Origin: Diabrotica undecimpunctata
Lineage: Eukaryota; Arthropoda; Insecta; Coleoptera; Chrysomelidae
Assembly: GCF_040954645.1 (NCBI RefSeq)
Contig: NC_092806.1
Coordinates: forward strand, 310,001 to 374,000
DNA length: 64,000 bases
Direction of reading: 5' to 3'
This document shows, piece after piece, positions 13,830-23,807 of the stretch. Under the pieces are notes generated by a model, which saw only the letters and a program-made list of their open reading frames with translations, searched no databases and was not told the origin of the DNA. Within the stretch, counting starts at the first letter, position 1. Every line of letters starts with the position of its first letter. A program made the position numbers and the translations under genes.

Positions 13830-15803
13830 ATTACACTTTTGATACTCCCACGTTTTGCAATCCGACCCGCTCGGTAGTCCGACGCACTTCCCGTCAAGGA
13901 CTGAAATCTGTCGCGACATGAGTTTCATTCTTACCGGATGCTTTATTTCATGTGTTTTCCGTGAGCAGTTCGGTTCGCTAGGGGTTTTAGATACAATAAT
14001 AAGTAGGTAGTACCACACTTTTATTTAATTAAAACGCTGACTCTAAAAGATAAATGAAATATTATTAAGAAATGCTAGTGTGGTGAAACTCCGACTGCGA
14101 TATCTAGATTCTATGATATTGGACAAGCTACAGTGTACGATATATGAAAAACAAATACAAAATTGAAAAATTTATGAAATCTGTAGAGAATGATTCTAAG
14201 GACAGAAAAACCCTTAAAGTGAGTAAATTTCCTGATGTTGAAGAAGCTCGGAACATCTGGTTTCAACAACAACGAAGCAGACAAGCTCCTATTTCAGGTG
14301 ACATTTTAAAAAATAAAGTTCAGTTTTTTTTATCAGGAATTAACAAAGAAAACAGATTTTCGGGCTAGTCAAGGTTGGTTCGAAAACTTCAAAAAACGGT
14401 ACGGAGTACGATTTTTGCAGATGAGTGAAGAGAAGTTAAGTGCAGATGAGTCTAAGTTATCTAAATTTATTCAGAATTTGAGCACAGATATCACCGAATT
14501 GGACCTAATTTCTGAACAACTTTAACGCTGATGAAACCGGCCAAACTGGCGGCAAATTCCAATAAAGACATCTGTCACTTCAGACGAAAAAAAATTTTTG
14601 GTAGAAAACTTCAGAAAGAACGTCTTACTCTCATGTTATACTCGAATGCATTAGGATCTCACAAAATAAAATTGCTAATCGTAGGTAAGTCCAAAAAACT
14701 TCGTGCCTTCAAATTCATGTTAAAATTGAAAAGCTACCAATTACGTATATGTGGTAAAGTCATGCCTGGGTGACAAAATAAGTTTTTCTGGATTGGTACA
14801 AGAACAGCTTTGTTCACAAGTTAAAAATGAGCTAAGAAAAAAGAAACTGCCAGTGAAAGCCCTTCTCTTGTTAGACGATGCTCCGGGACATCCTGATAAG
14901 GACGAATTAAAAATCGAAACTGCCGATGAATAGATCGAGCCAATATATATACATACCGAAAAATAACACTGCATTGATTCAGCTTATGGATCAAAATGTT
15001 ATTAAAACTCTCAAAGCACACTATAAGAAACAACTCCTTGTGTATATTGTAAGTCGACCTAAAGCTGACATCACTTAAATATTGAAAAATTTTAAAATCA
15101 AAGATGCGATTTATTAATGCTGCGTTTGGCTGGCAGCAAATCAAGCCTAATACACTGATTAAATCGTAGAAGAATATTTGGCCCAACAACCCACTCCTTC
15201 CAATAGAAGTTAATAAAGAATCCAATGACCAACCTATGCAAGTTGTACGAGATGCTGCCCTTCAAATTTGCAACAATATGACCAGTTCATCAGAATCAAG
15301 AGAAGCTTTACAAGAGTGGATTTTAGATGACAATCTCAATGCTGACTTAACAGATAAAGAAATAATTAAAGAAATGACAGAATCTGATGAACACGTAACC
15401 CAGGAAGCCAGGATGAAAAATCTTTCAACGTCAACTGTGATCATGCTATATTAGCTGCAAACAGTTTGATGCGTTGATGCGAGAAGAGAGCATATGAGAA
15501 TGAGATTCTAAAAAGAAAAAGCAAAAGACAATCAAAGATTTCTTTAAAGTGTGAGCAGAGTACATATGTATTTACATACGTCCATAATTAATCTACTCTA
15601 GTTGCGGTATTTAGTTATTAGTATGTATAATGTTTATAAGTTATTATTTACATACTGTATGTACATTTAAATTGGCTTCCATATTTCTTTTAATAAACCA
15701 TGTTTTAGTTAGCCGCAATTGGTGTTTTATTTGCATAGTAATCTGGGTAGCATTTTACCAAATAAAAGTCCCATACCTGTCGGATTATGAAGGAACAACT
15801 GTA
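13830..15803 (+). pseudogene. Tigger-type DDE transposon relic
   Basis: The plus-strand ORF at 14144-14368 carries an N-terminal helix-turn-helix/CENP-B-like region (IEKFMKSVEN, FPDVEEARNIWFQQQRSRQAPISG). Other frames continue with SQGWFENFKKRYGVRFLQMS (CENP-B-type HTH), NADETG (first catalytic Asp, about 14528), LLDDAPGHPD (second Asp, 14872) and NNTALIQLMDQNVIKTLKAHYKKQLL (about 14960-15040). ORF 15236-15454 (LTDKEIIKEM) is the usual Tigger C-terminus. The right end at 15801 is CAGTTGTTCCTTCATAATCC when read inward, with TA beyond it; a left counterpart around 13838-13870 shares 'AATCCGAC'. Many frameshifts make it dead. Confidence 0.8.
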
Positions 15804-15899
15804 GTTTTAAAATTAAAAAAAAAATAACAACATTCAAATACCTATTCGAAGTGCCCATGGTATCAACTGCAAAATAAATAATTTAGGAAAGAATTGTGG

Positions 15900-16540
15900 G
15901 AGACAAATCGTGAGAATAGAAAGATCAATAAAATAGAAAACTAAGCGAAGAGACAAAAATAACGATATAAAAAGTACTGATGCGACCAGTTAACAAATAT
16001 GCGATGGAAACAATAGTGGTGAACAAAAAAGAAGAAGAAAAAGAAGATAACTTGAAAAAAATAGTAAGGAATAATCCTAGGATATGAAAGCAAAGGCGAT
16101 TTAAAAGAAATAAAGACATAAAAAAGAAAAGTTAGAAACATAGTCGAAAGGAAATCGAAAATATAGTGAGAATGAATAAATCACAACAATTGGAATGGAT
16201 AATACATATCATGTTGTAGACCAGCAAAAGATATCATCAAAAAAATTACGAGATTGTTGACCTGAATCAAAAACAGGAGCCAAGAGAGATCAAGGACAAA
16301 ATGATCAGATGACATACAAATTATGAAAATAAAAGAATAGAAAAAAAATCCAGAAACAGGAAGGAATGGAGACAAATAAAGAAATCTAGCATGACCAACA
16401 CGCAATACATTGTAACCAAAACTAAAAGAAAGGGGACTAATTCACCTAAGAATAGGATGATACGAGAAAAAATAAGCAATAATCTGAAGGCGTTGAACAG
16501 TAACGATGATAATGATATTCTGCATGATGAAGAAGAGAGA
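15900..16540 (+). pseudogene. LINE C-terminal fragment, very degraded
   Basis: Lys-rich frames give NKYAMETIVVNKKEEEK, then RMNKSQQLEWIIHIM and RKEWRQIKKS. The text ends in 'gatgataatgatattctgcatgatgaag', like the ATGATAATG tails of RTE-like LINEs. The 'LEWIIHIM' segment fits the 'W.GHI.RM' motif of these C-termini. Evidence is patchy. Confidence 0.4.
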
Positions 16541-16955
16541 AGTAAAATATACTTTTAATTTTTTACTCATGACAAAGTTCTAAGACTACATCACCTTTAA
16601 AAATATGTAAGGTATCTGTACATATCAGTTCTATGTACTTGCAAATATCCTATTGACTTTTTTACGGTAATTTGTTTATTTTCCATATTTTTTTGCCTTT
16701 TTAATAGTTAATCAAATTTATATGTTACAGGAGATTCAATTTGTCTAAGAGGCCTCAGAAAAACGTCTAGGTACACTCCGTACAATACAGTAGAAAAAAC
16801 ATAAACATAATTATGAATATTTTAAGTTGCAAACCATGACGTCTGAAGATATATTCCATTTTTATGAATGCTAATCATTCTTAACGACAATTACTCTATA
16901 ACTTGACAATTTATTCTTTTTAAAATATTCTAAATTATTGGATCCTTGCAGACAA

Positions 16956-17275
16956 TGTGGCGGAGGAAAGTAGGAATCACCTGCATTCGTATTGCCTTGA
17001 TATTCGTACTAAATAAATAAAAGTAGCGACTCCTTAGTGTTTAATTTAGATTAGAGTCGGTAGAGTAGCAAGCTTCCTAACGAACGAAATAAATCAGCAA
17101 AATACAGTGGCCTTAATTTATATCAAAAGGGAATTAAATTTAACTGGGCGCGAACAAAGGTGCGTTGGAACAAGTTAAAAGATTAGGGTAATATTTTAAG
17201 TGTAAGTTAGTTTTTACGAGAGTTCCGCATATTTTTACAGTAGCTGTATTTATTTTACTTAATAAGAGAACAACA
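16956..17275 (+). repeat. Possible LTR (solo or truncated LTR element)
   Basis: The 320-bp block begins TGTGGCGGAGGAAAG and ends AACAACA, one base before TGGTGAGCAAC, which could be a primer-binding site. AATAAATAAA (about 17011) would serve as a poly(A) signal. It is GC-richer than its flanks. No second copy or pol gene is present in the window, so this remains a guess. Confidence 0.3.
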
Positions 17276-17280
17276 TTGGT

Positions 17281-17980
17281 GAGCAACAAAATACGACAGA
17301 ATAGACAACAATAAATAGTTTACAGTAAGACGTCCAAAACACACAAACGGAAGGAAACTCAGCTTTTTTTGTCACCAGCTAAGATAACTGTATATTTTTA
17401 TGCCAAATGATGCAAACATACCAAGATTTTTAATACTTTGAACAAGTAAGACATTTTAAAAAGCATTTTTGTTCTATTTTTTCTTCAGAATTGTAGGTAT
17501 TTAAATAGTGGAGAGCGTAATGAGTTCTTAAATAAAAAACACAGCAAAAACACGACACAAGGTCTTACTGACTATTGGGAAACCATATACCGTTTAACAA
17601 ATGTCATTTTATTTTTTATAACAATTCAAAAACGACTGGATCGATTGGACTAAGTCTAAGGAAGGTTTAAAGGTGAGAAAATTAGATGAAATTGTAAGAA
17701 AAATAGTAGAAGCAACAATTTTATTTTCTGATACAAATATTTATATGCACTCGTTTCAATTGACGTCACTAAGACCGTGGCTACATTTTTGTCAATTTAC
17801 TTTTTTTTTCGTTGCGCGGGGCTAAATTCCACGCTAGAAAGAAACTTTTTTTTTGTTTTAATTCATTAAATTTTTAGCTTTTATTATTTTAAATATTTTA
17901 AATAAATAAAAAAATGTTTCGGCGACTAAATCTTACAAATTAATGGTCATAAAGATTTGAATTTTGACCAAAGTCTTATA
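17281..17980. other. No gene recognised
   Basis: AT-rich sequence without usable open frames. It might be the internal part of the putative LTR element before it. Confidence 0.4.
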
Positions 17981-18322
17981 AATAGAAAGCACGTGGTGTT
18001 CGTGTGTATTAAGATATAAAAAATTGCTTATTACAAGCTTAAATTTTTATTTTAAGAAGATCTTTTCAGTTTTTAATAATCAATAATCAATAAGTTAAGT
18101 CTATTGCATTTACCTTGATAAAACCATGAGGATTATATTTTAATACGGATGTCCTTCGAAAGTTTTTTTTTAAGTGGCCATACAATGTTTTTTAACAACT
18201 TTTTATTTAACTGATGATGGAATGATTTTATTCCGAAAAGATCTTCTTAAAATAAAAATTTAAGCTTGTAATAAGCAATTTTTTTATACCTTAATACACA
18301 CGAACACCACGTGCTTTGTATT
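17981..18322. repeat. Foldback element (about 87-bp arms)
   Basis: Positions 17981-18067 and 18235-18322 are near-perfect reverse complements (share 'cacgtggtgttcgtgtgtat' and 'ttgcttattacaagctt' on the left strand). The 167-bp middle is not palindromic. The right arm joins a hammerhead-like core; the left arm stops exactly inside the same core ('aagatcttttc'). It looks like two oppositely oriented ends of the same retroelement, one of them truncated. Confidence 0.85.
18206..18251 (+). ncRNA. Hammerhead-ribozyme candidate
   Basis: TTTAA (stem I, 18206-18210), CTGATGA (18211-18217), one extra T, GGAAT / ATTCC (stem II, 18219-18223 and 18230-18234), GAA (18235-18237), self-complementary AAGATCTT (stem III, 18238-18245), C (cleavage site, 18246), TTAAA (stem I partner, 18247-18251). 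All core bases fit a minimal type I hammerhead whose stem III would form between two copies. The extra T beside stem II may reduce activity. Confidence 0.55.
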
Positions 18323-18542
18323 CAACAGGTATACTAGCCACTCCTGGATATTTCCACTTCATGGTTTGTTCCAGTTTCACTTTTAATCTTATAAATAAAT
18401 TATCGATAACAACCAAAAAGAGTAAAAAAGACCCTGTCAATGTCAAACCTTTTATATATGAGAGTTGTATATGTAGTCTTGATACTGTTGGATTTATTGT
18501 TATTTATATTGTTGTAAAATTTATGTAATCTTGATTTGAAAA

Positions 18543-18546
<4 letters not shown>

Positions 18547-18614
<68 letters not shown>
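18547..18614. repeat. (TA)n microsatellite
   Basis: About 65 bp of pure TA repeat, some 220 bp right of the foldback. Confidence 0.95.
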
Positions 18615-18617
<3 letters not shown>

Positions 18618-21600
18618 TTATATAATTTTAACGAACGCTCTGTGTAGCTTAGATATAAAAGCGTGAAATAAATTGAGCCGGTTGATTTACCGGCTAAAAT
18701 CGTCCGTGTAATTACGCAGTTAATTGGTAAAACTTCTAACTAGCTATAGTATTTCTCGTCCCCTTCGTTGGCCCGCGGCTCCGACAAGAGAAAAACGACG
18801 GTATGAATAATTTTTCGTCGGTGCAAGAAGTTCTTAAAATGGATGTTGCTAATTTTCCAGAGACGTTTTCTAGACGGTTTTTACTTCTCGAAGGTAATAA
18901 AACAAACGTAAACCGAGATTTTGTAATTTAGGGGAAAAAGTTGCACGACACGACGAATTTTCAAATCTAATTTATAACAATGTTAAACGTTTCTAATAGT
19001 TGCTTAAAAATTACTTTTCGTGGATAATTTTAAGATAAAAAGTCTGTATTAAAAATTGCATTTTATGTTTGATATTAAAGTTTGTATAAGCAGTGAAATC
19101 TGGATTCGATTTCAAATTATAATGCTTCTTGCAAATGTATCTTCTTAATGTAGAATATTATCACTCTTTTTAGCAACTTATGGATTAAATAAATAAAAAT
19201 ATCAAAAACATTTTTATTGCATTATGGATTTCCTCGATCTCTAAAGCTCTGCAAACATTTTGAAATGCCCAAAGGTTTTAATCTCGATGAAGCTAAAATT
19301 CAATTCTCCACCTTCACATAATACAAGACTTAAAACATCTTGTTGAATGGCTAACGTAGATAGGGACGGAGTGCCAACGACTTTTGGGCGGATAAGTTGG
19401 TAAGTCGTATAACTCTAAAATCTTGGGATTGAAAAATCAGCTCAAACGGCTTTAATTATCATTGTTTTCCTTTATTGTAGTTGTTGTCTTTTATAAGAGG
19501 TTATGTTTATCTTACAAACAAATTCCATATTACTGTGTACTATTTTGCACTTGAAAATAAGACTCTGATGATGTAAAATATTGTCAGGACTTATACTACC
19601 ACGCGTACTAGTCGTCATCTTTATAACTCTTTATGACAAAACTTGACATATAATTTTCACAATCTGCCAGAAAATTGTTTGTTACATACATCTCTGATAC
19701 TTTATGTACAAAGTACAAAAATTTTAAAATCATTTTAAAAATTAAAAATTGGTTATTCTGGGCCACTAATTGGAAGAAGAATCCGAAGGACAAAAAAGGC
19801 ACAGATATTGATGAATAAGTGTGAAGTGAATAAGTATGCTGTAGTAATATATTTGGATCCATCGGTATAAATAGTGTGGGTAATTCAGCGGTCTCAACTT
19901 GACCGCTGAAGTTTCGAAAAAATGGTCATTGTTTATTCTGGTCAGTTTTGGTTTTATTTGAGAACATAATTTCGGAGAGTTCGGGGATAAACCTATAACT
20001 AATGGAAACATTTATGCTTTTCATTGGACGAAACCATTTTCCAGCCAAGAAGTTTCTATAATTGTACTTAGATGTCATAGATTGGCACATATCTACGATA
20101 ACTAAGGTCCCTAACAGCACAAAGCACAAATTACTTAGAGGTATGATTTAACTAGCTTAAAAATTATATCTTTTTCTAATTACTGCCAATTAAATAGGAA
20201 GAAACACACTGAACCGAGTTAGAAATACACTCAACACTTAGAAAAATACTTTTTACGAATAGTCCTGAGGCAATTCTGATTTATTTCAAATTATTAAAAG
20301 TTATCTGACAAGTAGTCCACGAAAAACTATGCCATAAAAAGGCGTTCTTCTATAAATTTTGATTTTAGTGAAATTTCACAATTTGTTTTCAATTAAACAC
20401 AAAACAGTTTTTCATTGAGAATAAACTATAACTATTTTTAAATAATACACACAACGCTACGCTACGCTCGTCGTTTACCATCCTCATGCATGTGTTTTAT
20501 TCTGCAAACGTAACGGATTTTACTGCTTTTGATGGCCTAACTCATTTTATAGATGCGCCATGAATAACAAACGTAGTCTATATCTTTCTATACTAGCACA
20601 AATTCATTACATGTCATTTATTGGACTATTTTATGTATTAAACCAACAAGGATTGGGTACTATGTTTTAGAGGAAGTGGCTACTTAACTGACGATTCGGC
20701 TATGTATGAGAAAATTATGTATTGTATCAGTATATGATAAAAACGGTTATTTATGAATTTGGACTAACTCTTTTCTAATACTTTATAAAATTTATTAGTA
20801 TTTAGGATATCCATTTATACGTCAATCAAATTTTCTCAAGCATTTCAATTTGTCCGATCTTATAAATTATAGAGATATCGTCTGTGTTTTAATTTATACT
20901 AAAAATTTATGACTTTGTGTTTTAATCTGAGTATATCAGTTTTTATAACAACTTTTTACTTAAAATTCCCCTTTTGTTTTCATGTTTTTCCTCTTTATAT
21001 TTCTGTTGTCTCAAAAATATAATATTTTCTTAATATTTATTGGGTTATTTGATTATTTAGAAGAACCGTGCTCGCTTTTTAAACACTTCTGAATCACAAT
21101 TGGCACTGCCTCCTCATTCGATAAGTTTCAGTAAATTTTATTCGAGTTTTGCAACACCGATAGTTGTAAATGTGGAATTAAATGTGTTGCGTAACATGTA
21201 TAAAAGCTGCATTTTGTTCAGTTCAGTTGGAGACGCTTCCTGATAGGTACTTCTTGGATTTGGCTTGTACCCGACTTTTCACGTCAAATTATTTTGCGGT
21301 TACTTATCTGTAAGATAAATGTAAAATTTATTTAGAAACACAACAATATTTAATTAATTGTCAGAGAAATCATAATAATGTTTTAATATCTTTTTTAATT
21401 ATACAATTTGTGGTGGAGGGAATAAATTAAATTATGTGAAGAAACATTTAGTAACGAATCAAAAAATAATACATGTTTAATAATTCTTCTCAGGTTTTTC
21501 CATAACACTAAAATATTATACAAGGTTAGCTCAAACATATTTAACTTCAAAAAGTTCAGTAATGTGTTCACTTAGCAACTCGATCTCTTGCTAGGTTATA

Positions 21601-23384
21601 CTGGTAGAATGTTGCTGTAGATTAGAACGGTTGAATCTTTTCAATCTAACAGCCACTTCCACTAGATGAAATAGTACCTAAACCTTCTCTTCCATACATA
21701 AAAAGTTCCGTTACATATCTGGTTCTAATATGAAATTCATTATAGAAATTGGATTGTTTAGTGGACTTCTAAAAAATGGCTTTTCTTTATAATAAGAATC
21801 TCCCTGTAAAAAAACATTTCTATTATCTCTATTTAAACTTTCTATCAATAATACATAATTATTTTTTCCTACCTGGTGGGTACCTAGAAAAACATATCTA
21901 AGAAGTATCATGAAATTGTCAGATTTTAAACTTAATATTCCATATATTATATAGAAGTTTTAAAAATTCCGTCTACACTCTGGATATTTTGTATACTTAG
22001 TCTGAGTCTTTTTTATATACAATTGAATGTATTTTACAATTATTAAAAGAATCTCACAACCCAATATGTGAATATTTTTCATTTTGGAATCCGATACAAC
22101 TATTATTAAATTAATAGCACCAATATCTCTTGAAAAAGGTTAATTAATCCATTTTTTATTGATCAATATTATGAAAATATTGAGTCCCTAAAATAAGTAA
22201 ATGAAAATATGTATACACCTACTTTTATAATTATTTATTAACAACTATTCACAATATTTTCTCAAAATATAGATCACTGTCGGTTTATTTAATCTTAGCC
22301 TTTTACAAAGAATTTATCCTTTCAAATATTAAAATGTTCAATTCTAATTCAAAAGTAATTTGTTGTTCTTAGTTTGTTCCAGCTATGGGCAAATCAAAGC
22401 AGATAAAGCAACAACATAATGGACTAAGCAAGAAAAAATAACGAAAGAAATCAAGAATTGTGTCTCGTGTATGTACATTTAGATAAGAAGCACAAACCCA
22501 AAATTTCGTAATCATTAATTGTATGAAAAATATATCTATTGTAAAGAATAAAGAAGTTTTAGTATGAGACTGCAGAAATAAAAATGAATACTCATAAGGA
22601 AAGGATTGTCAGCTAAGAAAAATTATCTTAAAAAACAGATTATCAAAACATTCGTTTTGGATACAAATTTAGGATCCACGACCTAAACTGCTAAAATATA
22701 ATTGTCTCGGTTACATACGCACTCCCAATTTTAACAATCAGCCTCCCATCCCGTTGTTTACTATTTTTTTTTGCAATTGCAACGCGAGAAAAATATTGTT
22801 CATAGAATTTTACGTAAATTTTTGATGACATTTTTTCAATTAGAGGTGATTGGTTTGCCTTTTATGAATTTTTGTTGGTGATTATTTTTCCTGTAAATTG
22901 TTGTAAATGGGAAATGCTGATTTTTTTGTCGTGTTAAATTTGAATATTAATCTTTTTCGTTTATGTAAAATATGGGTTTTATAAACCTATTAAAGATCCG
23001 TTTGATAGGTTGGTTTACAAAATATAAAATACAAAATTAGCGAAAAAAAGTTAAAACTGCATATATTTGTTTATATTATGATTTTTTTTTTGCAAAAAAG
23101 AACAATGAATATCGGTGCAAACCACTGGAAAAAGTAATGCTAATTAATCACTGTAAGGTTTGTAGCATCAACAATGATAATGTTTACAAAACACTAAAAG
23201 TTAAAGTAGAAATAGAAATAGAATACTAACAAATTAGTTATTAGTATTACAGTTAATTTACTCATTACACCAGGCACACTAAATTCACCATATGATCTAA
23301 TAACAGAACTATTTTTGAAGATAAATACAAAGGCAAAACAAAAGTATGAAGTAAAATAATAATGGAAAAAGAACATTTTTAAAC
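18615..23384. other. 4.8-kb stretch without recognisable genes
   Basis: No domain seen on either strand. GC-richer, non-repetitive islands occur at about 18670-18900 (with 'gttggcccgcggctccgac'), 20440-20560 and 21060-21300. The minus-strand open frames at 19608-20129 have no recognisable family. The best regulatory candidate is the TATA/initiator pair at 21199-21228. Confidence 0.5.
21199..21228 (+). promoter_or_regulatory. Candidate RNA polymerase II core promoter
   Basis: TATAAAAG (21199-21206) is followed by two overlapping TCAGTT initiator matches (21218-21223 and 21223-21228), with spacing close to that of arthropod TATA promoters. Downstream, 'cctgatag' then 'gtacttc' at 21238-21251 could be a 5' splice site after a short non-coding first exon. 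No coding exon follows that I can recognise, so it may be a chance match. Confidence 0.3.
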
Positions 23385-23388
23385 ATAT

Positions 23389-23807
23389 TGTTGTGAATTT
23401 ATTAATTGTTAAGTCTTTAATTTATAATGTCTTGTTCTTATCTTAATTCATTAAAAAGCACAATGACTGATATTTATTTATTTTCACTAAACATACATAA
23501 TTTATTAAAAAGCGAACGTAACATTTTATCGCGAGCGCGTCGTCCGAATTAACTCTGTTTTCAAAATAAAAGTTCCTCCATATTTATACGAAAACAGCTG
23601 CTCTAGAATCCCATGGATTTTGACCTCAATTGACCTGGTTTCGCCTCGAATGGACAGGCCTAATTCCGGAAGATTCGAATGGAACCAGTTTTTTTTATTA
23701 CTTGGAGTTTATGCCAGCTATTCGAAAGGTCTCGTATATTCTAAAACAGAACAGCATTAGTCATAATATAATACGGTTATTTTTAGGCCAGGATTTTTAT
23801 CGTAACA
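23389..23807 (-). repeat. 3' LTR of the Gypsy element
   Basis: 419 bp, same boundaries as the 5' copy. The last three codons and the stop of the Gag-Pol ORF lie in its first 11 bp (stop at plus-strand 23797-23799). The AATAAATAAA signal is at about 23472-23484. Confidence 0.95.

Noticed and set aside
19566..19592. CTGATGATG as another hammerhead core
   Set aside because: No GAA after a paired stem II and no stem I partner.
19608..20129. Minus-strand frames as a possible transposase
   Set aside because: No catalytic motif or family pattern visible in any frame.
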